From Calliopum simillimum (Eukaryota; Arthropoda; Insecta; Diptera; Lauxaniidae): a stretch of DNA of 64,000 nucleotides. The position numbers were made by a program, and so were the translations under genes. Of the stretch, positions 12,419-23,815 are shown piece by piece. The stretch is from positions 6,472,001-6,536,000 of the forward strand of contig OX638370.1 of the NCBI GenBank assembly GCA_951812925.1. Reading direction: 5' to 3'. Each line of letters begins with the position of its first letter. Position 1 is the stretch's first letter. The notes under the pieces were generated by a model that saw only the letters and a program-made list of their open reading frames with translations, was not told the origin of the DNA and did no database searches.

Positions 12419-13111
12419 TAAAGAAATCAACAGCGTAAAGTAAAATTCCATCGCGATCTTAGCAAAGACACAAACCACATGACTTAACAGATCGTTATCA
12501 GAACATTAACAGAGCACTGTTACAATGACGCTAGATGTGATTTCGAGTGAAATGGGTGGAATGTACTTGGTTTAATCCGTTCACAATCATAAATGAGTGA
12601 CCAGCACCCAGTTCATTCTACCGGGTTTTTGGTGTAAAAAGTACTTATTTGTTAGAATGAAAATCATATCTTAGAAAAAAAAACTGCACAAAGCTGATAT
12701 GTCGTTTTGAACGATGTTCTATGTTCAATGGAATGCATTTGGTTTCATCCATGCACAATCAGAAATAAGTGACCAGTGATCAAATGACTATGATGGGTTT
12801 TTTCAACTACTTATATAAATCTCAATGTTCAAAAGACAGGTTCTAAAGTTTAAAAAAAATATTCTTTGATAGTGTTAGATATAGTTTAAAATGATGTTAT
12901 ACTATTAATATGTATGTGCTATTAATTTCACCCAGATTGATACGTTCAGTCTGATAATATTGAAAAATCGATCCATTTCGCTCGAAATCTCCTCTAGCGT
13001 CATTTTAAAAGTGTCTGTTAATGTTCTGTTAACGCTCTGTTAAGTCATGTGATTTGTGTCTATGCTAAGAGCGCGATAGTGTTTAACTTCACGCTCTTAA
13101 AGAAATATCCG
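12419..13111. mobile_element. ~0.7-kb foldback element with ~130-bp inverted ends
   Basis: The left end (about 12419-12560: cacatgacttaacagatcg, gaacattaacagagc, atgacgctagatgtgatttc) is mirrored by the right end (about 12960-13111: gaaatctcctctagcgtcat, gttaatgttctgttaacgc, gttaagtcatgtg). The interior holds two diverged direct copies of a unit that includes ttggttt.atcc.t.cacaatca, at about 12570 and 12740. There is no coding potential. The TTAACAGA words also recur in the LTR-like relics at 42.5-43.1 kb. Confidence 0.7.
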
Positions 13112-13565
13112 AAAAATTATCTTATTCTTCTTATTTTTTTATTTTCTTTCAATTTTCCATAGTAAATTGCATTATTTACAAAAAAAATCCACGGTAAAGG
13201 CACTTCATAAGTTCAAGACTACAATTCTTAATTTTTTCCTATTTAAGGTGTTGTACTTATGTTTGCAGCTAAACTAATTTCTGTGCCTCAGATATAGAAA
13301 TGGCAATTTATGCCACGGTAAAGACATAACATAAATAAACTATAAAAATACATTATTAATATAGAAATAAGCTATAAAAAGTAAGCACATAAAATACAAG
13401 CAACCATTTCTTGTATGTAGCACTTGACAATGTCCAATAGTCAATGTTACTCAATAAGTAACACCTGCATTTAATGGCGACACCATAAGTCTTTCCATGG
13501 ATTAAACATGCAACTTATATGCTGACTATCCTAATACAAGTACATACATACAAACATACATGTAT
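13112..13565. other. No gene seen
   Basis: AT-rich spacer between two foldback elements, with short ACAT-type microsatellite words just before 13566. Nothing else was recognised. Confidence 0.5.
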
Positions 13566-15170
13566 ATTAGGGTGGGCCAAATTGTATGGACGAAATTTTA
13601 TCGACCTCGGCTACCCTCCTATGTGAAAGTTCATTCAATTCTGTGAATATTTGCCCAAGGAACTATACCTCTGCGTTCAACTTTAGTTCGGCGCATTTTT
13701 GATCGAAAATTTTTCCTTTTAGTAATTCTTTTTTTATTTTCATACTAAATTTTAAAAATTTTTATAAAGATAAAAGTAATGTCATTATATGATTTGGCTG
13801 GGATTCTATCAGTAATCAATTAAATTAGGTTTTGTTTACACGAAAACTTTACTTGATAGTGTGGAATTGATGCTGTATATTTGAAAAAGTGATATGGGTC
13901 AAATAGCCAATTATTATGACCGACTTTCAAAATAAACGATTCATATTTTTGGATCAATTTTTTCAAACAAATCACCAACCTAGGCTTTAATTTCATTCAA
14001 TTCTATGAATATTTGTCCAAGGAACCATACCTCTACGTTCAACTTTAGTTCGGCGCATTTTCAATTGAAAATTTTACCTTGCGTTTAATATTTATTTTTA
14101 TGCTTAATTTTCAAAATTCTTATAGAGACAAAAGTAATATCATAATATGTTTTTGCTGGTATTCTTTCAGTAATCAGTAAAATTAGGTTCTGTTCTTACG
14201 AAAAGTTTACTTGATAGTGTGGAATTGATTACGTTTATTTCAAAAAATTATATCGGTCAAATAACCGATTTCAAAATAAACGAGTCATATTTTTACATGG
14301 ATTTTTGGTATATTGTTCGGTAAAATTAAAAATTAATTAATTATTTTCCTTAAAAACTGCCACTAGATGTTGCCCTGGAAAAAAATAAGTTTTAGATTCG
14401 GCATCTTAGCATCCAAAAATACATGGGTTGGTGTTTCGATTGAAAAATCCATGTAAAAATATGACCCGTTTATTTTGAAAACGGTTATTTGACCGATATA
14501 ATTTTTTGAAATAAACGTAATCAATTCCACACTATCAAGTAAACTTTTCGTAAAAACAGAACTCAATTTTATTGATTACTGACAGAATACCAGCCAAAAC
14601 ATATTATGATATTACTTTTGTCTCTATAAGAATTTTGAAAATTAAGCATAAAAATAAATATTAAACGCAAGGTAAAATTTTCAATTGAAAATGCTCCGAA
14701 CTAAAGATGAACGTAGAGGTATGGTTCCCTTGGCAAATATTTATAGAATTGAATGAACTTTCAGCCTAGGTTGGTGTTTTGTTTGAAAAAATTCATCCAA
14801 AAATATGAATTGTTTATTTTGAAAGTCGGTCATAATAATCGGCTATTTGACCCATATCACTTTTTTAAATATATAGCATCAATTCTACACCACCAAGTAA
14901 ACTTTTTATGTAAACAAAACCTAATTTAATTGATAACTGACAGAATACCAGCCAAATCATATAATGACATTACTTTTGTCTTTATAAAAATTTTTAAAAT
15001 TTAGTATGAAAATAAAAAAATATTATTAAAAGGTAAAATTTTCGATCAAAAATGCGCCGAACTAAAGTTGAACGCGGAGGTATAGTTCCTTGGAATAATT
15101 TTCATAGAATTGAATGAACTTTCACATAGGGGGGTAGCCGAGATCAGTTTTCAAATCGGCCCACCCTAAT
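13566..15170. mobile_element. 1.6-kb foldback element with AGGGTGGGCC termini
   Basis: The termini attagggtgggcc (13566) and ggcccaccctaat (ending 15170) are exact inverted repeats, flanked by a possible 4-bp duplication GTAT (13562-13565 and 15171-15174). The arms of about 780 bp are inverted copies: aactttagttcggcgcattt on the left matches the complement of aaatgcgccgaactaaagtt on the right. Within each arm there are also two related direct sub-units (for example ttcaactttagttcggcgc near 13677 and 14038). It is non-coding. Interior words such as the complement of tttacttgatagtgtggaat and caaaagtaat.tcat are shared with the small MITE at 60961-61219. Confidence 0.75.
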
Positions 15171-16015
15171 GTATATGTATGAGTGTATTTGTAATGTTGC
15201 AAAGCCAATACAGCATAGTATATTCGCTGACGCATCAAATAGCATAAACAGTGTCATAAGTTACACATAGAAAATTATTTGTTTGAAAGAAATACATTTG
15301 TTTATGTTTAAAACTTAGATCTATTGAATCACTGATTGACTCAAATCTATTCTATTTGGTAAAATAGTAGCTAACAAATATATGTATGTAATTTATATGT
15401 CATATAAAAACAATTCTCTCCATGTATAACAGAAATTATACGGTAAATGTCTGTTTTGATCTTGTATAGATTACGTTTAACGTCGCCAATTTATTGTTGC
15501 GAAATTTGTGGTTTAAATTATCGTCATCTCGTTATCGTTTTTGACCTCTGGAGTGTAAAGCAATTAAAATCACAATATATTGAAATCTCAAAATAATACA
15601 CTTTTCATTTATTCAGTTTATCTTCGGTGCCGGCTGTACAGTTATTAATTATATTTACGTACTCATTTGGAATATATTGTTCTTTTATAAGATGTGGTTT
15701 TTCTTCAATGTTAATTGATGTTAAAACTATGTTGGTGGATATTTTCTTTCATGGTAATTTTATACAAGCCAAACATAAAATTGTGGACCCTCACTGGCAA
15801 ACAAAATAGTGCTAAGTTTCATCTATTCCTACGAAAGTCAGTATGAAAGAGTTTCTAATGTTGCTGGTAACGAATCTGAAGTCCATTTTTCGAAAAATCA
15901 AATGACAGATGGTGCATCAAGCTACGTCTTCTTACTATAATAAAATTATAGGTGAGAATTGATCAATTCAGGTCAAAAAAAGTTCGACATATTTCGTGCT
16001 AATCATTCATTTCAG
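15171..16015. other. No gene seen
   Basis: AT-rich sequence with short open frames. A gttacacatagaaaat word near 15256 recurs near 20194. Nothing else was recognised. Confidence 0.45.
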
Positions 16016-16051
16016 AAAATAGTTATGTGATTTTCAATGGGAGCTTGCAAT
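16016..16051 (+). other. Candidate 36-nt micro-exon
   Basis: A good acceptor (branch word ctaat, then cattcatttcag, ending 16015) and a donor caat|gtaagtg (GT at 16052) bracket 36 nt. One of three frames is open across it; the other two contain stops. The donor resembles the one ending the exon at 22708. It could equally be a chance pairing of splice-like words, and no partner exon is seen. Confidence 0.2.
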
Positions 16052-16350
16052 GTAAGTGATTATATATTGAAATAATGTGTTGCATACTTTTAGGATTAAA
16101 GAATTTAAGGTTATTTTTCATAGTAGGTGGTTTTGTCCATTGACGCATCACGAACATTTTAGGAGTTATTCAAAAAGCATGCAAAAATTTCATTTCATAT
16201 TTGATGCCATTTGCAAAAATTATGGCACAATTCAGATTAATAGAGTTTGCCTTGTGGCTGAAATTTGACTTTTTTGATTTGGCTTTAAAAATACCAACAA
16301 TTTGTTAACTTAAGGAAACAAATTTTCCATGTCTGTGCATTTCTTTTTTA

Positions 16351-16640
16351 GGGGCGTGGCACCACTTACTTAAAAACAGTGGTCATACTATCGTTTCATA
16401 GTGCTGACCCTATCTCCACACCAAATATGATATAAATCGATGCAGCTGCTTAGCCATGATATCGTTTTTTCATTTTATGGGCGTGGCACCACCCATTTAA
16501 AAACATAATGGTCATATTATCGTTAATTTGTGTTAAGCCTATCTTAGCACTAAATTTCATAAAAGTCGTTGCAGTGGTTAAGCAGTGAGAGCGGTTTTTT
16601 CCATTAAAGGGCGTGGTACCGCCTACTTAGAAAAAAAAAA
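16351..16640. repeat. Three diverged tandem units of a GGGCGTGG repeat
   Basis: Units start with gggcgtggcaccac at about 16352, 16479 and 16609 (last copy partial), a period of about 127-130 bp. Each full unit continues with taaaaaca..ggtcatactatcg and later tgcagctgcttagc or gcagtggttaagcag. It is locally GC-richer than its surroundings. Related single copies appear at 17250-17460, 22840-23040 and 29990-30200, so it belongs to a dispersed family. Confidence 0.65.
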
Positions 16641-17880
16641 AAAATCATATGAACTGCTTCTCCTTCAACTTGTCAAAAAAAAAAAAAATAAAAAAAAGCG
16701 AATATGATGAGATTTAGGCATAAAAACAGTGACTGTAGCGACTTCCTTTGCTTATTTATATGCGCATTTCCCAGGTGACGAACGTGACCGTCGTACACAT
16801 TTAAAGTCCAAAACAAGTAAAACATATTTATATTTTAGTTTTTACTTTACATTATAGCTCCTAGGTAGCACTATCATTAGTGCCAACATTAATAGCAAGC
16901 GAAGGCCTGGTTTTAAGATACTCAAATAAAAAAAACCCAGAACGAACGTGACAAAAATGGATGTAGCTTTCGTGCCTATTCAAAGGATGTCAGAATTCAG
17001 CGAAACAAGTCAGAATTTTTTAATGCGTCTAACCTTAGAATTTTATGCAATAATGTTACTTTATAATATAATGTGTTCGATTCATATATCTTCTGTACAT
17101 TTCTTTATTTTGATCATAATCTTAATCGATACGTGACAATACGAACGTGACATTTTTTCCACCATACAAATTTTAAATTGAAATTCTTTCAAAAAAAAAA
17201 AAAAAAAAACAGGATTTCCCAGTAAATGTTGGATCACCTTATCTTGTTAAGTTGACGTGGCTTCACCATTTTTTCCAAAGGATGTCATTTGTCCCTATCC
17301 ATTTTACAAGTCTACCGAATCTCGCACATTATGAATTTCTTTTTTTCGAGGCTGGCATCGCCCATTTTCCCAGGGAACATTATTTGTCTTGGCGCTCTTT
17401 ATACATGGGTCAAATCTCATTCATGGAACTTTCATTAAATATCTTTAAACATCTTACAGCATCCACTTACATCTAAACTTCATCAAACGCTATTTGTTAT
17501 AGTTACCCTATAATGTCGCTTAAGCTCGTAAATATGAATATCATAGGTGTGCGTGCGAGTGTGCTTTAGTATTTGTTCTAACACCATTCACTACTTCTGC
17601 CATGACCATAAAGCAGATGTTTGTCGTCACGTGACATCACATAATGACAGCTGTATGACATCATGTAAGCTACACGAATACTATTACACTCGTAGATTGA
17701 AACATAAATTTTATGCTTTTGCTTTGACGACAGAGTGTGGAAAATAGAGAACTGGAAACGATACATAAACTACCTATAGTTATCGATTGTTTGTATGTGT
17801 GATGCTACATGGTACTATTACACTGATGTCGATACGAATGCAGTATAGCATCATGTTGTTAATTTTTGCAATGATGCTGA
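16641..17880. other. No gene seen; diverged GGGCGTGG-family copy at 17250-17460
   Basis: The word gaacgtgac recurs at about 16778, 16943 and 17143. At 17250-17460 the sequence follows the dispersed family (gtggcttcaccatttttt, then aacattatttgtcttggcgctc, then aaatctcattcatgg), resembling 22950-23040. Open frames are short and without domains. Confidence 0.45.
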
Positions 17881-17884
17881 GGAT

Positions 17885-17905
17885 GATGATGATGATGATG
17901 ATGAC
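17885..17905. repeat. GAT trinucleotide microsatellite
   Basis: A run of about seven gat units is preceded by a related imperfect gat/gag stretch. Such runs are common in fly non-coding DNA. Confidence 0.8.
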
Positions 17906-20900
17906 TAGAACAATATTTGACAAATTGATCTTGTGATAGCATTCATATAGTCAAAGCCAAAAAGCACAGTGAACGATAATATAAAAAAATTAAGACTTTT
18001 CAGTTGGCTTTGCTATTTTTTTGTAGTTTTGAGTCCTCAAACTCGCAAAAATGTTCTTGTTTTTAGGAAATTTGGATTGCAAGTGAGTCAAATAGTTCTT
18101 TAGAAAAATTTTTTCAGAAAACCAAATCAAAATAGGTCTGTTTTGGGCTAATAGGTTCCTCTAACGGTATACAATAGTGTTCTTAAGTTTCTAAATCACT
18201 TGACACAAACCACAGCATATTCATGCTGCTTCAAATAATGAAAACATTATCAACTTTTTCTTATTTCGTTCACTGTATCTATGTAGCATCTACCTCGATT
18301 TGTTCGCTGTATTGGTGTCACAATATTTTGTCATTTTATTTGCCTATCACGATATCCACTCCATTGACTGCTATTTTCACACACACATACACACATTTTG
18401 GGATTTTTTTCTTGCCTTTTTCACACACCAACTAACACCACTCACATTTTCTTACACTTCCATGTCAAATTGTTTGACAAAATATTTTGACTTTGTTGCG
18501 CCTGTTGTTATGCTACACATTTTTGTTTACTCTTTCTGGCATTACACGTTGTATACGCAATCATTATTGTTGTTGCTGTAGTTTTAGTTGTTTACTGTTG
18601 CTTTGCCTTTATTATTGTTGATTATGTTGTTTGCTACTGTGTGTGTATGTTATCCTTGTTATGCTGTCAATTGCTGTAGTTGTTGTTGACGACCACGTTC
18701 ATGATGAAATCTGTAGTTTGTCCTGCAGTTGATTTTCATGTAAATAATCCTTGATCCTTTTTTTTCGTTTGTTTGGTTGTTGTTTGTTTGCTTATTCGTC
18801 TGCTTATTTGTCTGGTGCAGATTATGACATGTTTTTCTGTTGCTGCCAACATCATCTGATGAATCAGTAGCCAACATATTACTGTGTCTGCCTTAGCGTT
18901 TTGTCTGCAATTTAATTTTGTAGCGAAAAAAAAACTCAATGGAGTTTGGTGCTTATTTTGTTGCTGGTGAAAGAAGATTAAATATTTATTTTTCAAAGCC
19001 CGGCAATTAGCAACACAGTGTGCATAAAGCTCGTTGCTGCTGTTTCAAAAATTGTCTTTATTATATTATTTTTGGTACTAAGAAATCAAACATTTCTTAA
19101 TCTCAACAGCACTAAAATACAACAAAAAACTCTAAATATATCATCCAGGTATAGTTAAATTCTTTTTGATTGTTCTAAACAAACTTTTTGGTAAAAGAAA
19201 CCTATAGCGGTTACGCGCAACTCGTTTTGTTTTGTACGAACAATTTCGTCATATATGGGAGCTTGTTTGTTTTCGCTCAAATTGCGAGCATTAGACGATA
19301 TCTTAAGTCATTTTAATTAGTATTAGGAGCTTAAAAAGCATGTAAACTTCTAAATTTATCTTATTTTAATAAGAACTAGAATCGCCCAGTGGTGAAAATT
19401 CGATCACAAATGTATTAAATAATTTTGGTACTTTTTGGACACTTTTAGTACTTTTTTTTTGCTATTTGGTACAAAATAGAGAAGCTCATTTATCGTCCTT
19501 GGTATAATTTAAGCAACATTAAAACAAAACAAAAAATATGAAACCAGTGCTACACTTTTTGTCTTTCTCTTTGTGTTTTATCCTATTTTCAGCTCTGTGT
19601 GACCTTTAGTTCAAAAAACTTTTATATAATTTTACCTGTCTGTCTTAAAGTCAAAATATTAACATTATTTCAACTTTGTGCACATCTACACATAAATACC
19701 TTTCTAATAGTGTATAATTTAAAGTCGTACTCCGTTTCTAACATAGTAAACAAAGATGGACAAGTTTTTGTCTTGCGTTTTAATGTATGTATAGATTATT
19801 ATTTTATTTCATATTATTTTTATTTTTGCGTCACTGTGCATACCCAACTTATTTTTAAATATTACCCACTACGCTTTTGTTGCTATTTAAAATGCTTCGT
19901 TTGTGTGCAATTTTTAACACCACGTATTGTTACGTTATAAATGCGTTACGTTATGTTACGTTACTAAATTGCTTTCTTATAGCGTAACTATGTAGTTACC
20001 ATTGTTGCCGTGTGCTTAATAGTGAAAATTAATTAATTTTAATGCAAACATTTGTTCTTTCCATTGTTGTCATACGTAGTACATGTCGTTTATCAAATAA
20101 ACGTGCATAACTTTTTGACTGATTGGCATAGCAATGTGTGGCACATGTCTCAGGTTGGGTAGGAATACACTGAAAGAATAAGCAGTGTACACGTTACACA
20201 TAGAAAATCTTTAGAAAATGCATTTAACTGATGCAAGAAATTATTGTATATTGCATTAGTTGATACGAGATCTCGGCAATTGAAATTGTTACTACTTAGA
20301 TCCAATCACTTCTAAGTCTTTATCATAATCTTCTTTTGTTCTTTTACTTAATGCACTGTAATCAAATCAATATTGAACTGCAACTCATATGGCATCTAGT
20401 ATTAATGACTGAAATTAGCGGCCTGCACAAGATGTCTTGTTTGAGTTTCAAGAGATTTCGTTTCACGATACGTTTTGTCTTGTAGCCGCTTTTTATTTAT
20501 CCAATACTTCAGTTCAAACACAAGTACTGCATAGACATGTCTTGTTTGATTTGCTTCAGCTTAGTTCAGTAGTTGTAGTTTTTCTACTCACACGTTTTAC
20601 ACTGACCTGAATTATTTGTTTGTATAAAATGCAATGCACTGAATTCTTTGTTAGAATCAAGTTTTTTCTTGTACAGATAAGACAAAACTGAGTACCTTAG
20701 TGTCAAAAGGAAATCTTGAATTTTTTACATCAAACACTGCGGTTGAGTACAAAATTAGCGAGTAAAAAATGTACACTGTATTTCAAGATGTCTTGTATAG
20801 TAGGCCGGGTTGGTGTCCATACCAAAAAAAAAAAGTGGGAAATCGAGGGTATCAAGGAACATTTTTTTTTTACCAATCTAGAAACACCCAAAATGGTAAT

Positions 20901-21570
20901 TTTTCAATAACTTCATCGGATGATTTGCGATGTTAAAAAATTATAAATCGTTGTTAAGGGCTAAATAAGGCCTAAATGGTCCAAAAAAAAAAAAATTTTT
21001 ATTTCTAGATACTCTCAAGGTAGCTTTCAAACAGGGTGCAGTTTTTCCAGTATTTATTTTATCGTCCTGGCCTGTTCTCTAAACCCTTAGTTGAAATCTT
21101 TTGATAAAATCTTGAAACTGCTTTACCTCTCTTTCAGCTTCACGATAAGGTGTTGTATTCGTTTGCAGTTGGTTGGTCTAGCATTTACAGCCATTCTCGT
21201 TGTTTCTTTTCACCATATGCGATCTTGTGGTTTGTGCAGTTGCTTTGATATGACACAGGGTGCTTTAAAGTTAATTTTTGGCGTAAAAATTATTCCTTTT
21301 GATTATTTTTCCCACATTATTTTGCGCTTATTCCGCAATATTATTTAAAACAACGCTATTTTACATTTTTAGTCAGTTTTGTAGTTTTCTGAACATAAGA
21401 GAAATTTGAACTGCTTTGGAGTTTTTTAATATTTCTTAATACTTTCAGATTTTTTTTTTCCTACAATAACTTCCGCAAAAAATGATAGACTCAGATTGGT
21501 GGGGTCACTTTCTCATTGTAAATGTTCGGATTTGGTGTTCATAAAAACCGTTCCCGAAAAAGTTGGATTC
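17906..21570. other. No gene seen
   Basis: AT-rich sequence with CA-rich (18379-18396), TTG/TTTG-rich (18540-18810) and short gttacgtta (19929-19965) stretches. Single strong acceptor words (cctattttcag near 19590, acctctctttcag ending 21139) have no matching donor with an open frame downstream, so I do not call exons. Confidence 0.45.
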
Positions 21571-21574
21571 GGTT

Positions 21575-21900
21575 TCAGACGCGGGCTGAGCAGTTTCAAG
21601 TTAGGGCCTGGAGTTTATAACAAAATTAATACTTAACAGGGTTTATTTTTAGTTTCAGTTTCAGTTCCTGCTTTTTCGATAATCTGAATAACTTGTTTAA
21701 CACTTAAAAAGAGATAAGGATTGAAGAAAACCCATCCATTTCTTTCTTAAGTTATCATAATGAAATAATTTTCGATTCGAGTTAAACAGGTTCACGTTAG
21801 GGTTCGGAGTTCATTACAATATTAATACCGGGTTGACTTTTAGGTTCTGTTTCAGTCTATGCTTTTTCGATGATCTGTATATTTTGGTGAGCACTAAAAT
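21575..21900. repeat. Two diverged direct copies of a ~195-bp repeat
   Basis: The words gttagggcctggagtt (21600 region) and gttagggttcggagtt (21795 region) are followed in both copies by an attaatac word, then by ttcagttcctgctttttcga or ttcagtctatgctttttcga. The offset is about 195 bp. The repeat ends a few hundred bases before the exon acceptor. Confidence 0.55.
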
Positions 21901-22367
21901 AATAATGTGGAATGTTGCGGTACTTTATGTAGTAAGCAAAATGAAATTCTAAAGATCCTGTTTCCTGAGTACAGACTAAAAAATCAAATGAACATATGAA
22001 TTGCAAACTACTATATATGGCTTTGTTGCGAAATAGAACTTCTATAAAAAAATTAAACATTCCTTTTTCTAAGTGTAGTCAACATCACTATGCACGTTTG
22101 CTTTTGCTAAAATGTGCATTTCTTTTGAAGTATGAACGCCGTTTTTTGTGTTCCACACTAATTGGATTAAATTAGTATTGTGCCTTTGAAGTTATGAATG
22201 AGTGAGCCATTGTCACTTTTGGGCTCAGGCGAATGATTCCAAGAATTTAATTTATGCAAATTGCAAGGATTCAAGCAATACTTTCCTAGAACAGTATTAC
22301 TTGTATTTTTTTTACCTAATTGTATAGTCTCTAGTCATAAGACAAATATAAGAAAAAAGACATTTAA

Positions 22368-22400
22368 CTAACAAAAAAAATTTTAAATTTCTCTTTACAG
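22368..22400 (+). other. Branch point and 3' splice site of the signal-peptide exon
   Basis: A CTAAC branch word (22368-22372) is followed 28 nt later by the acceptor tttctctttacag ending at 22400. Sequence and spacing fit fly intron 3' ends. This implies at least one more exon upstream, probably a 5' UTR exon. Confidence 0.55.
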
Positions 22401-22650
22401 ATTTTACTGCTTCTCCAAGAAACTACGCTCAATTTGTGTATAACTATGCTATTTCTGAAATCAAAACCATTAATTTTATGCTAAAATTTTTAGTATTTAA
22501 ATGAAAAAAAGTGTTTCCCTATTGCCAAAGTTAAGTCGATATAATTAAAATTTAAACATAAAGTGTAGCTGAAATACAAAAAAAATAACAACAACAACAG
22601 GAATAAAAGGATTACAAAGTCAAAAAATAACCATTGGAAGTTATGACGTC
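22401..22650 (+). other. Putative 5' UTR part of exon, with upstream ORFs
   Basis: This would be the untranslated leader between the acceptor at 22400 and the ATG at 22651. An in-frame stop (TGA, 22570-22572) lies upstream of that ATG with no in-frame ATG in between, which fixes the start. Several upstream ORFs are present: one of 12 codons from 22446, two other short ones, and a three-codon ORF (ATG ACG TCA TGA, 22643-22654) whose stop overlaps the main start codon as ATGA. If the exon is real, this arrangement suggests re-initiation or dampened translation. Confidence 0.45.
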
Positions 22651-22708
22651 ATGAGACCAACATTTGATCGACGCCTCTGGATATTATTGTTCATTATTTT
22701 ATTACAAT
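22651..22708 (+). CDS. Putative first coding exon: signal peptide of a secreted or membrane protein
   Basis: Translation from the ATG gives MRPTFDRRLWILLFIILLQ, then one base of the next codon before a donor of the form caat|gtaagt. The peptide has a basic n-region (Arg2, Arg7, Arg8) followed by an uninterrupted hydrophobic core (LWILLFIILL), as in an ER signal sequence. Signal-peptide exons ending in phase 1 are typical of fly cell-surface and secreted proteins, including immunoglobulin-domain families, because phase-1 domains follow. The mature protein, cleavage site and family are not in view: no next exon was found in the remaining 41 kb, which would make the following intron very long. 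I do not recognise the gene. The alternative is a chance ATG-plus-hydrophobic stretch in AT-rich DNA, but branch point, acceptor, in-frame upstream stop, hydrophobic core and donor all agree. Partial: first exon of the CDS only. Confidence 0.5.
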
Positions 22709-22837
22709 GTAAGTAAAAGAAAACGAAATAATTGATTTTTTAAATTTAACATAGGAATTTAATTTATATGAATTTCTTAAATCTACTTATTTTACTTTTA
22801 TAACAAACTAACATTTCCCGGTGTGCGTTGCTACACC

Positions 22838-23045
22838 TTCTCTTGTACAAAGGGCGGGGCTTCTCTAATTCAATTATGCCAAAGTATGTTAGTTGTCTCA
22901 TCTAAGTATGTATGTGGGTTAAATAGATTCAGAGATATGACATTTTTTTTAGGGCGTGGTACCACCCATTTTTAGCTTGAACATTATTTGCGCCGAAACT
23001 CTCAATACATATACCAAATCTCATCCATGTCTGTTAAGTATTTTC
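22838..23045. repeat. Dispersed GGGCGTGG-family copy
   Basis: Contains aaagggcggggcttctc, then agggcgtggtaccaccca (22952 region) and aacattatttgcgccgaaac, followed by aaatctcatccatgtctg. It shares these blocks in order with 17250-17460 and part of them with 16351-16640. It sits just inside the intron after the signal-peptide exon. Confidence 0.55.
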
Positions 23046-23084
23046 AGCAAAATAATATGATTTTTTTGGAAACACGAAAAAAAA

Positions 23085-23680
23085 ATGAATTGAGTGAAAA
23101 AAATTTTTTTTAACTAAAATGTAATAAAAAGTCATGAAACGAGTAGAAAAACGAAATTTCTGTTATATTGCAATTTTTGGTTCCGACATCCTAGGGGGAC
23201 CCTTTTGTTAATTTTTGGTTCTGACATCCTAGGGGGGACCCTTGGGTGAAAAATTTTTTTTCTACTAAAATGTTGTAAAAGTCATGAAACGCGTAGAAAA
23301 TGCAAAAAAAAAAGAAAAAAAAAAAAAAATTATTGCCTCCGGCATCCTAGGGGGACCCTTTTGTTAATTTTTGGTTCTGACATCCTAGGGGGGACCCTTG
23401 GGTGAAAAATTTTTTTTCTACTAAAATGTTGTAAAAGTCATGAAACGCGTAGAAAACGCAAAAAAAAAAGAAAAAAAAAAAAATTATTGCCTCCGGCATC
23501 CTAGGGGGACCCTTTTGTTAATTTTTGGTTCTGACATCCTAGGGGGGAACCCTTGGGTGAATAATTTTTTTTCCACTAAAATGCTGTAAAAAGTCATGAA
23601 ACGCGCAGAAAACACAAAAAAAGAAAAAAAAAAATTATTGGCTCCGGCATCCTAGGGGGGACGGACTCTTGCGTGAAAAA
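23085..23680. repeat. Tandem array of ~154-bp units with CATCCTAGGGGGGACCC blocks
   Basis: Three near-full units follow each other. The marker gcatcctagggggacc occurs at about 23185 (as gacatcc), 23341, 23495 and 23646. Each unit has a second copy of the block (gttctgacatcctaggggg) about 35 bp later, then aaaatgttgtaaaa.tcatgaaacgcg and a long A-rich tract. Units are highly similar, which suggests recent expansion. Confidence 0.8.
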
Positions 23681-23734
23681 ATAACCCAAAAAACTAATTA
23701 TGTAGAAACACGCGCCCTATACAAAAACTTATAA

Positions 23735-23815
23735 ATATTTTCACGGTAATCGGTTCATCCATTTCGGAGTCTATAAGGAACATACTGACATACAGACATA
23801 CAAACATTAATTTTT
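23735..23815. repeat. Transposon-like 3' tail sequence
   Basis: Contains ggtaatcggttcatccattt and cggagtctataaggaacat, then repeated gacatacagacatac words. Stereotyped ends of this type are found on many dispersed insect repeats, so 22.84-23.8 kb may be one composite element. That link is inferred. Confidence 0.4.
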
